From Adiantum capillus-veneris (taxonomy: Eukaryota; Streptophyta; Polypodiopsida; Polypodiales; Pteridaceae), in NCBI GenBank assembly GCA_014529385.2, contig CM043957.1:84757881-84821880 (forward strand): a stretch of DNA of 64,000 nt, given 5' to 3'. The notes beneath the pieces are model-generated. The model had not been told where the DNA came from. It saw only the letters and a list, made by a program, of their open reading frames with translations, and searched no databases. Below are positions 24,972 to 37,899 of this stretch, one piece after another. A program made the position numbers and the translations under genes. Position 1 is the first letter of the stretch, and each line of letters starts with the position of its first letter.

Positions 24972-27900
24972 ATGGCAGTCGCAAAATCACTTGCAAAGAA
25001 GAAGATGATGACTATAAATGACTACTTGGAAGAAGTGGAGCCTTTTGTGATCCCAGAAGGAACTCTGAAGCCCACAAACACATGGATTCAAGACGACCTG
25101 CTAGAGTCCAATGATTTTAGAATTTACCAAGGAGTATTCAAAGATCCTGAAGGAAATGCAGTGGAGCTACCCATGATACCTCGGGAGCTCAATGAATTTG
25201 CCAGGAGAAAGATGGGGGATTACCTAGAGAATCTGGATCTACACAACTACTTTGAAGCTTTGCCAACAGGGATTGACATCAAAAGAGAGTGGGAATTTGT
25301 AACCACAATCAAAGAACATGGAGTGGCCCGAGTCACAGATCTGCAAGGCAAGCCATATACCATTATTTTCATCACAGAGAAGGTGGTGGCAGCCGCACAT
25401 GACATCTCAAACAAAGGAGATAGTGTGACAAAGAGGAGAGATGAAGTCAAAGTCTACTCGGAAAAGAAGAATAACTACACATTTGAAGACCTTGCAAACG
25501 CGAAGGTGGCTATCATGAGCCAACTCTACAATCAATACTTACACATGTGTACAAAGCGGCCACAAAAATACAGAACGCCACCTGGAGCCATTGCAACCAC
25601 TTTCACCTGGGCAATGCAGAAAAGCAAACCAAAAGAGATAAATTATGCTGCTTACATCCACAACAACCTGGTGAACATGGGGAACAGAAATCCCACCTAT
25701 ATTGTACCTAGTAAGATGATAACAAAAGTGGTCTATGGAGCATTGCATGCCAAGGGAAACTGTCCTGAACCTCCCTCACAAAATGATTGGCTAAAGCTGA
25801 AAGAAGACAAAGAAGAATAACCACCCAAGACACCCAGGGTAGCCACACAATTGAAGCGCCATTTAGAGACCGTGCTAGAAGAGCCGCCAGAGTCAAAGAA
25901 AGAAAGTCTACAAGTGCCAATCAAGGAAACCAAGTCACAGAAAGCGGCACGGCTAGAAAGGTTGATGGAAAGTTTTTGAGCCGAGAGAGCACTCAAAGGG
26001 GATTTGAATGAGTTGTGGAAGCCATCCCTTGAAGCCATGTCAGGATCATCTCGAAGGGTTTACCGGGATCAGTTCGAAGACTATATCAAAAACTTTGAGA
26101 TCTTAGATGCTACGGTGGAGAATATCCCGAATATCCCTTTTATAGAAGAAGAGGTGGATGAAGTGAGACGACAGCTTTAGAAGAGCAAGAAGGCCAAGAA
26201 AGAGAGAGAAAGACCAAGGCGGATTGAGATTTCAAGAAAAAGCCACCAACTCCACCGTTAAACCGAGAATCTAGCCCACCACCATCACCACCTCCTCCTA
26301 GCCCTCCACAAACCCAACAAAAAGAGGAGTTGAACAGACCTGAGGAACAAGAAGAGTCCAAGCAAGAGAAGAACAAAGAGGAAGAGTAGAAGGCAGAAGC
26401 TGAGCCCAAAGATGAGCAGCTAGATCCAGAAGAAAGAAATTTTATAATATTTCTTGATCTACTAGGTGCGGGGTACTCTCGAGAAGAGGCAACTACGATA
26501 GCTTTTGAGTTGACAAGCACAAAACCCAAGGAATCTCTGCAGAGCCTTTGGTTAGTAGAATTGAAAGAGATGGCCACCGATACAGTGGACCTACAGCCAC
26601 CAACCAATGATTGGGATGTGGTGATGCAAAAGCTAACCGGGCTTAGAGCAAGATCAATGGCCACTGAGAGTGAGATTGAGACTCTCAAAACAAGTAAAGT
26701 TTATATCAAGGATAAAGTGGACTTACTGCAAAAACAGGGCCAAGAGAATATAGAGAAACAAACAAAGCTGCAAGCCAGTTTGGACACGGCATTACAAAGA
26801 TACCTGGAGATGGAACAACAGAATCAGGCAGCATAGCACAAACTTCAAAGAGCAGAGGAAGAATACAAGAAAATCAGCAAGTCGTTGACAGATGCGGAGA
26901 GAGACAGGGACAACCTGACTCTACAACTTGCTGAAGAGTCCAAAGAGGTGGAAACCCTGAGGAATGCCAAGGAAAACGCCGAGATAGAGCATGAGGCAAG
27001 CCAGGATGAGGTAATAGAGCTAAAAGTTAGATTAAAGTAAAAGATCAAACCATCCAAAGGCTAAGGGCATCTCCGGCTAGAGTCCAAGCTACTAGCTCGA
27101 CTGGCACAACTTCAGAGACTGATTTGTATGAAGAACAAATGAAGGAACTCTAAAAGGAGTTAACATTGGAGAAGAGGCAAAGATTGATGCTGGATGAGGG
27201 GTCTCTTGTAATGCAAAACTACTTGGAAGAAGAGAACCAGGCCATGAAAAATGAGCCGGAAGCCATGAAGACAAAGATGGACGAGGAATTTCAGAGATGG
27301 AAAACAGAAAGTAAAGACATCAAGAGAAAGCTCGAGGAGACAAAAAAAATCAATGCAGATCTAAAGGACCTCCTAGTGAATATGGGAGATCAAGTGGAAG
27401 AGGCAAAGAAGACATTTCAATAGCAAATAGAAGAGCCGAAAGGCCAACAACAAACTGAAGAGCAACAGTTTAGCACCGGGCCAACAACAATGGAAGGAAT
27501 CGACATAGAAAATGTGTCATATCCAGTGGACACCACCATGCAAGAGGACATCCTGGTGGGATCCTCACAAGAACCCCAGGATCTGACAACAGAAGAAGAA
27601 GAAAAACTGCAGAAAGCCATAGAAGTGGCAATAAGAGACACAACCAAAGAAGAATTGGAGTGAGAGCAGAGAGTGTTTAAATCAATGACAATTCAGAAGA
27701 TAGATGCCAATACGATTCGGCGTGAATGGCTACAACCTTCTCTCCCATATCCACTTCTAAAGTATGAGGCTACTACTATCAACAAACGGATAAAAGAGGA
27801 GGCAACACTGCCATTGTACAAAGCAAATATCTCCAAACCTGAAGGAGTCAAGCTGATAGTGGATTCTCAACCCAGGTGGAGAAAGGCATGGCTCACAAAG

Positions 27901-28440
27901 TATCCGCAATATGTGATTCATCTGATAGAGGCGCCCAAAAGAATCAGAGACAACCTCAGCTTTTGACCTTTACCAAGGATGAGGACATGGAAAGCCCAAG
28001 AGCTGTTGCAGAGAAGCCAACCCACTTGGCTCAATTACCCAAAGTTTCCAGGCTTGAAGGCAGGCAAGAGAATGAGTGAGCAATACATGGTGAAAACGCT
28101 AACGGGCGCCATCAAATTGTTCACTGGCTCGTCTGACCTATCTTGCATCATGCTTAGAAAAATATGTAAAACCCTTCTGGCGGTCTTCCAAGACAGACAA
28201 TATCTTTTTCTTCCAAGATACATATAGATGTGCCTACGATCTGTCTGCTCAGCCTTCTCACGAGGTGATACATGCACTATATCAGAGAATTATGTTTTTG
28301 CCTTCTTATCACCTCCAGGCCTTTGAAGAAGCCTTCTACACCGGCTTCTTCACCATCAACACAGAGATATTTGTCTCGACATTATTGGCTCAGCATGCGC
28401 GAAATGAGTCCCTTCTAAAGATGTGCGAAAGCCTACGATA
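24972..28440 (+). pseudogene. Decayed ORF3 of element 3
   Basis: Homologous to the intact 1,085-residue ORF3 of element 2. The ATG at 24972 sits in the same GATCCATGG context. The first 282 codons are open (to 25820) and match the N-terminal domain of element 2 ORF3 (L-K-P-T-x-T-W, P-M-I-P-R-E-L, K-R-P-Q-K-Y, P-P-x-A-I-A-T-T). The charged and coiled-coil middle survives as pieces at 26510-26836 and 27166-27423. The conserved C-terminal domain survives at 27673-27966 and in pieces to about 28440, including V-D-S-Q-P-R-W-R-K and M-V-K-T-L-T-G. Many stops and frameshifts are present. Function is unknown and no membrane segment is seen. Confidence 0.8.
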
Positions 28441-28457
28441 AAAAGCAGCTCTACTAC

Positions 28458-28492
28458 CATGTCGGGGACGACATGAACTAGGAGGGGGGGAG
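28458..28492 (+). promoter_or_regulatory. Hairpin and terminal polypurine tract of element 3
   Basis: CATGTCG-GGGA-CGACATG (28458-28475) is a perfect 7-bp stem with a GNRA-type loop. Four bases later AGGAGGGGGGGAG (28480-28492) abuts the TG of the LTR. Confidence 0.75.
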
Positions 28493-29420
28493 TGTTAGCA
28501 GCTGGACACACCCAACAAAGAATGATTGCTTGGTGGAATATTATTTTTTGTAATTATTCTTTAATTGAGAAAAACCGTCATTTCACCTTTGTAAATAGTG
28601 GTGCTTGCAGAAGCTTCCAGATTGTATCCCATTTTGGACATTTAGATTGAGTAGATGGTTAAATTGGAACATTAGGGTTTGAGATTGTAAGGTATTTATA
28701 CCACTTTTCACCTTAATGAAGGGGACCTTTGTCATTTTTAAAAAAGTTATGTCTGTGTGAGTGAGCGTACTGTGTACGAGAGGGAGTGAGAGTTTCATCT
28801 TGATGCTATGCACGCATCGATGGTCAGAATCGAGTACGGAGAAGTGCAACGTGTTTCCCTCGATGAGAGCTACGCGCCAACACCTACATTGCGGGTGAAC
28901 AGTCTAGTTTTGCAAACTCGACCCACGAGTTACATCTGGTGATTCGGTGAGCACATGTTGTCTCTTTTTGCATTTCAGCATATCCACGTGTTCGCATTGA
29001 GTAGAGCTACACATTAGGCACTTTAGTTTTCGGAAACGACGACCTGCAAATTTCGACCAGACATCCTACGTGATTTTGCACCAGGTGTTTAGGGTTGGGA
29101 TTTTGGTTCATGGACCTTAGGGAGAGTGACCTATTGGTGTTAGTAGGGTCTCCTTCAAGTTCTGTGGCGTTTCGAGAACGTTTGATGGGTATTCGTCTCT
29201 TGAAAGCGTTGTAGGAAATCTCCTCTTATGCACTCCTGAAGGCTGTAGCTTAGACATTGGGTAGAGACCTTTGTAGGAAGTAGTCGAGAGTCGATTGAGT
29301 GTAGGTTGACACCCTATGCTTGCTTCCACGTGCCTACGGGTCGAGCTTCGTCCTTAGATGACAAATCTTGTTAGGTGAGTTCTCGCTGTGCTGACGTCCG
29401 TCATGGCGTATCCGCCAACA
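28493..29420 (+). repeat. 3' LTR of element 3 (928 bp)
   Basis: Starts TGTTAGCAGC after the polypurine tract and ends CCGCCAACA. Its 3' part resembles the LTR of element 2 (the stretch from GGGTC-AAGCT/GAGCT-CCGTCC to the end). A TATTTATA at about 28694-28701 is a possible promoter. One half-palindrome (AGACATCCTACGTG) occurs at about 29060. Confidence 0.8.
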
Positions 29421-31112
29421 GGGGATGTGAAAGATGACCAAAATTTCTATGTGTAGGAGATGTCTACATACCCTTTTATCCTTTGGAAGCCATACATCAC
29501 AGCTACTCACATGGAAACCAAGGTAATGGATGGTGGTTCAGCTTATGCTAGGATGGGAAGCGTGCAGTACAATTCGTGAATGTTTGTGTCAACCATGAAA
29601 GGAATCATGAAATTCTTAGAGAGCAACCCTTGCCAAAGACAAACAAAGAATTCAAGGACTACATGGATATGAGGGGTTTTGGTCATGTAGCATTGTAGAG
29701 CGAGATTGCAATGGTACAAGAAGTGAAAGGTTCTTGCATGATGTATGTACAAAGGAAACATTTTCTACAGGTTTTGTGAGACTAACAGACTATGGATCTA
29801 TTGCTTTTACAAAGTGTTAGGATTTAAAGTGGGGTGAATGACAACATGTAAATAGTGTACAAAGAGGTTTGAAGATGAATGGTTTTCTAGAAGATGGTGC
29901 GTGCATTGCAGGTGTGTTTGATGAGTATTTGTTTGTGGATACTATGCAAGACTTGTAGTCTTTAGTGAATCGAAATTTGTATATGGGAAGTGAGGTCGTG
30001 AAAGTATTATCAATATAAATGTACAAGGTCATTGAGGATTTCAAAAATGATGAATGTGTTGATGTACGAGTGGAGACTAAGTATAAATCTGTGGCAAACA
30101 ACGTGAAACTAGTGGAATTACCTCTACTAAAAGATTGCACAAATAAGATGGAGCGAGCTACTTTGCAACCTAGCGTTCGTGGCCCAAGCAAGATTAGACA
30201 CAAGTTCACACAGGATTCTTTGAAGGAGTTGAAGGTTGGTTGCGAGGACAGTTTGACAAAAGTTGAAAAGATATTCTTTGAAGACATGCTTGCCAAACAC
30301 AAAAAAGATTTTGCATTTGAGCCCTATGAGATAGAGTGTGTTGATCTATCCATTGTTGCTCCTATGGTGATGCTCACTATCGCTCATGTACCTTGGAACT
30401 TGATACCTATTCTTGTTCCAAAGTCTCATTTGCCAAACCTCATTGAGTTGCTTAATGAAAAGATCAAGATGGGTATTTTGGAGCCTTCTTGTGCTCCATA
30501 TTCAAACAGGTGGTTCACAGTTCCGAAGAAAAATGGTCCTACGCTTTATTCAGGATATGCAACCTGTAAATAAGGTGACAACAAAAAATGTGGGTATAGG
30601 GTCAATTATCGATGAGTTCATGGAGGCATTTGCAGGAAGGGCAATATATTCTATGGGAGATTTATACTCAGGGTATGATCAGTTCCAACTAGCAATAGAA
30701 AGTAGGGACCTGACTACCATGAGGACACCGATGGGTTTAGTAAGGATGTGCACCTTACCTCAAGAAGCAACTAATTCAGCTGCACATATGATGAATGGTA
30801 TGAACAAAGTCCTATGCAACTTCATACCGCAAACTACAATGCCTTTCCTTGATGATGTGCCAATCAAATGATGTGATGTAAGTGATATAGATGTGGCTCT
30901 AGACTCGAGGGGGTGCTGCAAATATGTGGCAAACCATATCAATGATTGTGATAATATCTTGTCAAGGTTGCAAGAGGTGAACCTTACCTTGTCTGGTCAA
31001 GTTCTTATTGTGGGACATATGTGTAGGCCATATGGTAGAAGGCCTTGTCTTGCAAAGATTGATGTAATTCAGAGAATGAAAGAGAAATGTAAAAATTTCA
31101 CTGAGGTTCGAA
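29421..31112 (+). pseudogene. Element 4: decayed Ty3/gypsy pol, part 1 (RT)
   Basis: A gypsy family different from elements 1-3. 29421-30018 is coding-like but too decayed to assign. 30019-30573 carries the N-terminal RT region (V-P-W-N-L, M-G-I-L-E-P-S, R-W-F-T-V-P-K-K-N-G). 30560-30871 continues RT in another frame with G-D-L-Y-S-G-Y-D-Q-F and the active-site variant F-L-D-D in place of Y-x-D-D. 30893-31100 holds the end of RT up to T-E-V-R. The frame then stops at the CACTA insertion and resumes at 39793 with the expected next residues. No LTR of this element could be identified. Confidence 0.8.
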
Positions 31113-31125
31113 CACTACAAGAGGT
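31113..31125 (+). repeat. Left terminal inverted repeat of CACTA element
   Basis: CACTACAAGAGGT; exact inverse of the right end. Nearby copies of a CGTCGGTA / TACCGA-type motif (about 31166-31340) in both orientations are the expected subterminal transposase-binding repeats. Confidence 0.92.
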
Positions 31126-31899
31126 CACTTGAATTTCAGCGCCACATTATTGGCGTCACTTTGCGGGCGTCGGTATATGTGTGTGTATTTATGGAGGGAG
31201 CCAAGGTTTTTTTTTTTTAATCATTTTGAAAATTTGGACGCCTATTTTGGCAGGTTTTTTGACACCAACACTAATGCGCATTCTGATGCCCCTTCCATTG
31301 GCTGTTCCGATGCCTATACCGATAGCTGTATCGTCGGTACATGCAGAAACGGAAACCGTGGGCTTCCTCTGCGCATTTCTACTAATTCTTGTGCCACAAC
31401 TCAAGCTCTCCTCTTCACCCTCTCTCACAAATCTGCTGCGATACACGCCATTGGAGGTGCTAATCTTGCTTGTGGGTTAGCGCATAACACTAAGGTAAGA
31501 TTATTTTCGTGTTTTCTTGTAGATTTAGGGTTTAGGGTTTAACTTTTTGTTTGTGTTTGTTTTTGTGTTTGTGTGTGCGTTTTTGCGGGCTGTATGACTT
31601 AGGCGACAACCTTCATTGCTCAAATAAGATTAATGTGAGTGCTCAAACCTTAAAATGCATAGTAATCTTATTTAAATTACTTTGTATATTAAAAAAAGAA
31701 AATTTCATGCTTTAAACTTTGAATGCTTTAAATTTTCAATGCTTTAAAAGAAATTAGGATTTTTTATGTGAATTTCATTTTAAATTATGAAAACATTTCG
31801 TTTAAGTTTATGAAAAAATCATGTTTTGAAGAAATTTTTTATTGAATTATGTCGTTTTTCAAATTATGTAGTTGATGGTGCTTATGTTATAGGTTAATT

Positions 31900-33660
31900 T
31901 TAAGTTATAAGTTAAGTTCGATTAGGTTAGGTTATGTTAAGTTAAGATACGTTGTTATGTTAGGTTATACGTTAGGTTAGGTTAGGTTATCTTATACATT
32001 AGGTTAGATTAAGTTAAGCTACGTTAAGTTAAGTTATATTAGGTTAGGTTAGGTTAAGCTACGTTAAGTTAAGTTATGTTATCTTATATGTTAGGTTAGG
32101 TTAAGTTACGTTAGGTTATGTTACATTAGGTTAGGTAAAGCTACAGGTTAGGTTAGGTTAAGCTACGTTCGACAATATGACAAGCTATAGAGCTTACCCA
32201 CAACGCATATTAAAAATAACACAATGGCGTTCCATTCATCAATACGGAAATCCATAAAGCTTACCCACAACACATATGCATTGTGGGCAAGCTCTATGGC
32301 TTTTCGTATTGCCAACAACTTGCCATTGTGTTGTTTATATGTCCGCGAGTAGATTTCAAGTCCTAGAATAGCACCATGGCGAGCCGTTTGGTAATACGGC
32401 AAGCCATAGATCTTGCTTACAATTCATATGCATTGTGGGAAAGCTTTATGGATTGCCGTATTGCCAAACGGCTCGCCATGGTGTTGTCTATATGTTTCAA
32501 GTGCTAAAATTATCTCATGCCCCTAAAAACAACACAATGGCGATCCGTTTGGCAATACGGCAAGCCATAAAGCTTGCCCACAAGGCGTATGCATTGTGGG
32601 CAAGCTCTATGGCTTGCCATATTGCAAACGGCTCGCCATGGTGTTCTCTATATGTCTGCGAGAAATTTTCAGGACATAAAATCGCTTCGCAACTCTAGAA
32701 ACAACACAATGGTGAGCCGGCTGCCAAATTGGCAAGCCATAGAGCTTTCCCACATCAATATGCATTGTGGGCAAGATCTACGGCTTTCCGCTTTGCTACA
32801 CGCCTCGCCATTTTGTTGTTTTTATGTTAGCTTAGGTTATGTTAGGTTTAGGTTATATGTTAGGTTAGGTTAAAGCTATCGACGGCATAATAGTCGAGTA
32901 AATACAAACGGACTTCAAATATGACGCATGTACTTCAAAAAACACAATCGGACATTGAAGTGACTCGTGTACTTCTAAAAACGCAAACGGACTTCGGTTA
33001 GGTTAGGTTATAAGTTAGTTAGATGTTATAAGATACACTACATTAAGTTAGGTTTGGTATAGGTTTTATGTTAGGTTAGATTATATTATAGGTTAGGCAT
33101 AATGATTACAGGTTAGGTTAGAGCTAGTGTCAAACTAATAGTAGTAAAAACGCAATCGGACATCAAGGATGACTCGTGTACTTCTAAAAACGTAAACGGA
33201 CTTTGGTTAGGTTAGGCTATAGGTTAGGTAGATATTATAAGTTAGGTTATATACATTAAGTTAAGTTAGGTATAGGTTTTACGTTAGGTTAGATTATAGG
33301 TTAGGCATAATGATTATGGTTAGGTTAGAGATATAGTCAAATTAATATTATAAAAAATGCAATCGAACTTCGAAGATGACTCGTGTACTTCTAAAAACGC
33401 AAACGGACTTTGGTTAGGTTAGTTTATATGCTAGGTTTAGGCTATAAGTTAGGTTACATTAAGTTAGGTTAGGGTTATGTTATAGGTTAGGTTAGATTAT
33501 AGGTTAGGTTAGAGCTAGCATCAAATTAATAGTAGAAAAAATGCAATCGAACTTCGAAGATGACTCATGTACTTCTAAAAATGCAAACAGAATTCGGTTA
33601 GGTTAGGTTATAGGTTAGGTTAGAGCTAGCATCAAATTAATAGTAGAAAAAATGCAATCG
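31900..33660 (+). repeat. Subterminal GTTAG/GGTTA-rich repeats of CACTA element
   Basis: Long stretches of degenerate GTTAGGTTAGGTTA interspersed with AAGTTA/ATGTTA, at about 31900-32165, 32825-32880 and 33000-33610. Between them are tandem units of about 190 bp that repeat an ACTTCTAAAAACGCAAACGG phrase. Similarity to the TTAGG telomeric repeat is compositional; the arrays are imperfect and internal. Confidence 0.8.
32219..32817 (+). repeat. Four tandem hairpin units of ~114 bp (subterminal palindromes)
   Basis: Units at about 32219-32333, 32372-32485, 32532-32645 and 32704-32817, 153-172 bp apart. Each is an imperfect inverted repeat with arms of about 50 bp: an outer ACA(C/A)AATGGCGA-type end, a middle GGCAATACGGCAAGCCATA-type stretch and an inner GCTTGCCCACAA, around a short TATGCA-containing centre. 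An additional half unit lies at about 32170-32208. Confidence 0.85.
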
Positions 33661-34000
33661 GACTTTGAAAGTGCGCACAGACTGAAAGAACCTTAATATA
33701 TAGTCATTGACCAATAAAGACGAGATTATTACATCCCTGTGGTCCTAATCTCTGTGCACCTCTAGACCTAGGTGTGCGAGGATTGGGTGTGGCTAGAGAA
33801 TAATGTGAGGTTGTTAGAGCTAGCAAAAAATAGTTAAAAAAATGCAATCGGACTTCAAAAGTTCACACAGACTTCAAGAACTTTAATATATAGTCATTGA
33901 CCAATAAAGAGGAGATTATTATCCTGTGGTCCTAATCTCCGTGCACCTCTAGACTGAGGTGTGCGGTGATCGGGCCTGGCTAGAGAATGTGAGGTTGTTA
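33651..34000 (+). repeat. Direct duplication of ~175 bp
   Basis: Two diverged copies starting near 33655 and 33838, each with AATATATAGTCATTGACCAA, a TGTGGTCCTAATCTC phrase and GTGCACCTCTAGAC. Confidence 0.85.
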
Positions 34001-34179
34001 AAGCTTGTAGTCATAACAACTAGAGTGTTTTAATTATTTGTTGCATCATTGGTAGATAAAGTATGGACGATAGGATGGCGTGTCCTTGTGCACATTGCAA
34101 GCATCAGATCTTTCGAAAACAAAAAATTTGTGATTAACACATACGCAATCACGGTCTCTTTCCGATAGAGCAAGTACAA

Positions 34180-37100
34180 TACGTGCGTTATCGATCTCAT
34201 GGTCTAGAGATTGAAGGTCAAAGTCCGCAAGTAGATATTGCTCCAACTTTATTCCAGAGAAGGCAATTTTCAAACGAGCAGCTATCGACTGAGTCCTCCC
34301 AACCATTACCTAAAGCGGCATTTCAAGAAGTAGAGATGGACCAGATATTGGACGCGTTCTTTGACATGGATTCCAACATAGAAGGCGACAACATTGAACA
34401 CAGTACTGTGGACCAACCTCAGCCATCCCGTTCACGTCGACGGCATGATAGCAACAATGAGGAGGGCGAGATGATGCAAAGTCTTGCACGCATGCCACTC
34501 TACGCTGGTGCAAAAATATCAGTTCTCTGTATCGCATCGAAAATACTTAATTTGCAGTTTGTCTACGGTTGGTCTGACGCCTTAGTCACAGAGCTTTCCA
34601 GGTAAACAGAGTTATCCTAAGCATGGTAAAGTGAAAATTACAGTTCATATAAAGTGATCAAAGGGATAACTTGTTCATGTAACATCAGGTTGCTGAATTA
34701 GCCAATCTTACCAGAAGGGAATCACATGCCCCCTACCCATCCAGCCGCTAAAAATCTTTTTACTAATTTAGGCTTGGATTATCAAAAAATACATGCATGT
34801 CCTAATGATTGTATACTTTTTCGCAATGAGTATGAAAACCTAGAAGAGTGTCCCAATTGTGGATCAAACAGGTATAGGGAGGACACACAAGGAAAATTTA
34901 TCCCAGCAAAGGTCCTTCGACACTTTCCTATCATTCCAAGAATAAAGAGCATGTTCAGGTGCAAGTCCATAGCCCCTTTGATGACATGGCACTCAAATAC
35001 TAGATCAAAAGATGATGTTATGTGGGTACCTTTTGACTCTCATGCATAGAAGCACATAGAGGAACGTTGGCCTAAATTTAAGAACAAGCCGCGATGTATA
35101 CGCTTTGGTTTGGTAATAGACGGGGCAATGGACGGAGTAAACCATCCATTGTATTTACGGAGTTCATCATGGATCACGTAGTCTATTTGTCTGGTTAATT
35201 ATAATCTTCCACCATGGCTTGCTATCAAGAAGGGACATCTATTGATGTCATGATCATCCCAGGAAAGTACAAAGCAAAGAACATGGACATCTATCTAGCA
35301 CCACTTATAGAAGATCCCCAAATCTTGTGGACAGGAATCAATGTGGTTGATATGTCCCAACCAATCAGACGGTGGAATATACATGTGCAAGGCATTCTCA
35401 TGTGGACCATGCACAATTGGCTAGGATTCGGTTAGTGCTCAGGTAAGTGCCTTTAAAACCCTCACAGCATGTGATTAATGGCTATGTCAACGCTTTTAAA
35501 TATTAATATGTGATGTTTCGGGCTTGAGCTACTTGGGCAATCATGCATGTCCAAAATGTGGTCCTTGAATTGGCTTCTGCCACTCTGAGCATTTGAGCAA
35601 GAAAATTTACGAGGAGCATGGTAGATTTTTGCCTGAAGGACATGAGCTATGTGGACCAAACATATGCAAACATGATATGAATCCACTGAAAGCGAGCGAT
35701 TGGAAAAACATGTGGTTGAAGAGGGGAGATTGGATTCCATTTGGAATGAAAAGACTTTCTATTTTCCATGATCTCACGTATTGGAGTGATCTGCTGATTA
35801 ATCATTTGTTCGACCAAATGCACATCTTCAAGAATGTGGGGGAGATCATCTGGAAGACCATCACTCAAAAAAGGGAGAGCAAGGCCCAAAGAGATGACCT
35901 GTAGGCTGTGGGTCGAATGCCAGAGACGTGGCCTCGACTTAAATCCAATGGAAAGTGGTCTATACCAAAAGGTCCATGGGTTCTAAGTGCCGCATAAGAG
36001 CAACAAGTGAAGAAAACTATATCTTCACTCAAGACTCCCACAGGGTGCATGCGATGTTTGAAAACGGCTTTTATGAGAGATGACAATCTCAGTGGTCTTA
36101 AGTCCCACGATTGGCACAAATTTTTATAGTTCATCTTACCAATTTCCATAAAGGGTTGTTTGACAGATGACATTAGAAGAACAATCTACAAAATCAGTGA
36201 GTTGGTATGTTGGAGCAGTTCAAAAGAGATAAGAGAAGACAACATCTATGGAGCACGCATAAATGCTATTGAAGCAGTGTGCATGGTGGAGAAGTAATTT
36301 CCAACAAACATTCTTATCGTCCAAATGCATGTACTTGTGCATGTGGTTGATGAAGTTTCAGTTGTTGGGGTGGTCCATAGCAGGTGGATGTTCTTCTTGG
36401 AAAGATTTATGAAGACTTTAAAGGGGTTTGTTCGTCAAAGGGCTCGCCCGGAGGGTAGCATGGCCAAAGGATGGCTTGTACAAGAGTCTCTTGTCCTCAT
36501 CAGTGAATTTTTTGTCTCAATTGATCTAGAGATGTCCCGAATGTTGACTGCTGAGGTCAACCTCAAGGTGACAAGGGACGAGCTGCACGGACAAGGCATC
36601 GTTAGGAAGATGAACATCACAATGTGAGAAAAGGTTATGAGATTTTGCCTTCTCAACTCAGACATCATGCAAAAGTGGCTAGAGAGGTACCAAGTGGAAA
36701 AGAAACAACGTTTGACATATTTCCTTCAATTCAAGCGCAACCGTGCAACTAGAAACCTTCCTTTTCTAGACCATCTTCAAAAATTGCTTGACTTTCCAAC
36801 TAGGTGGTGGTTAGATGCGACACTCTCAGAGGCAAAGAGGAGTGGAGTGTTGATTACTGAATAGGATGAGGAGATGTCAAGGGGTTGCGATTGGCATGTA
36901 CATTTCACAACTTCTTCTTCGAGGTGTACATAAAAATTAGTTTTCTTTAATAACTTTTAGTTTATTTCAATTTTGTGGCTCTAGTATCACAAATATGGAG
37001 CTTTGTGGTCGCATGGGAATCACTTCAGAGTGCAATGGATTGATGAGCAAAGGGTCACTTTCGACAGTGGTGTTAGGGCAAGCTTTGTCCAAGAAAGGAG

Positions 37101-37719
37101 GAGTAGTGCTAGGGATGAGAATACAGAGATTGACTAGCTTGAATACTTTGGCTACATCCAAGACATCTTGAAGATTAGCTTTAGAAAGTTTGATATGTTT
37201 ATCTTTGATGTCAAGTGGTTCAAAGTTATTACCAGTGGACCTAATGCAATTGTGCGCAAAGACAAGAGTGGATTGATTCAAGTGAACTCTAGGCGGGTGT
37301 GGAAAGATGTGCAAGATACATTCATACTTCCGTAGCACTGTGAACAAGTTGTGTTCATACACGATCCACTATGGACAGAAGCTGATGAGAATGATCTGTC
37401 TAAACCCTGCTGGCTCTATGTCGTTCAGGTTGCTCCACGTAGCCAGCAAGTGTGTGAAGGATTGGATGTTGAGCTTGAAGAGGTGTTTCCTGAACAAAGT
37501 GCACGACCGACTCCAACTTTAAGTTTAGATTTTGAGGTGGATGTCAACATTGAGCAATTGTCTGAACCTAGAGATGAGGTGTCAAATAGTGAAGCTGATG
37601 CGGAGAGCGATGAAGAAGTACAGTTCAACAACGAAGATGCAGAAGTACAGATTGAGATAGACATCTTTGGTACACTAGATCTCATAGAGGATGAGAGATT
37701 AACTAATGAATTTTGCTAG
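34180..37719 (+). pseudogene. Decayed TNPD-type transposase of CACTA element
   Basis: Order typical of plant CACTA TNPD. The N-terminal region (34183-34601) ends in L-Y-G-W-S-D-type sequence. A likely intron has donor CAG|GTAAAC at 34602 and acceptor CATCAG at 34688. The exon at 34726-35049 has the H-A-C-P-N-D-C and C-P-N-C-G cysteine motifs. tnp2 continues to about 35435 (N-L-P-P-W, I-P-G, Y-L-A-P-L), with another strong donor CAG|GTAAGT at 35443. Further tnp2 lies at 35593-35904. A DUF4218-like segment is at about 36085-36620 (W-M-F-F-L-E-R-F-M-K-T-L-K, R-A-R-P-E-G-S) and a DUF4216-like segment is at about 36980-37440 (Y-F-G-Y-I-Q-D-I). Stops in every part show that it is inactive. Domain names are from memory of the family. 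Confidence 0.8.
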
Positions 37720-37899
37720 GAAACCTCTTGCATGGCTCTTTATATTAGTCTACAGTACACTTTAGATTTTGGTCATTTATGTAGCAGTTTTGTTGATTTG
37801 TTTCATTTGTGTAGCAGTTTCATTGATTTGTTGTTTGTATTGATTAAGCATTCCTTACGTAAACTAATGTATTTTGTGGGTTTTGTTTGTGTATGATTA

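Larger units (their letters stand above)
17390..29420 (+). mobile_element. Element 3: old 5'-truncated relative of element 2, with ORF3 and 3' LTR
   Basis: From about 17390 the sequence follows element 2 from its position near 50530 onward: pre-RT linker, RT, RNase H, duplicated zinc module, integrase, second protease-like domain, WxPK tail, internal polypurine tract, non-coding region with palindromes, ORF3, terminal polypurine tract and 3' LTR. The 5' LTR, gag and first protease are missing, so the 5' end is a deletion or truncation junction. Stops and frameshifts are frequent throughout, in contrast to element 2. The 3' LTR ends at 29420 by comparison with the LTR end of element 2; no target duplication can be tested because the 5' LTR is absent. 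Confidence 0.85.

Noticed and set aside
31900-33610. Interstitial telomere
   Set aside because: Repeats are degenerate, mixed with other tandem units and enclosed by CACTA ends, so they are transposon subterminal DNA.
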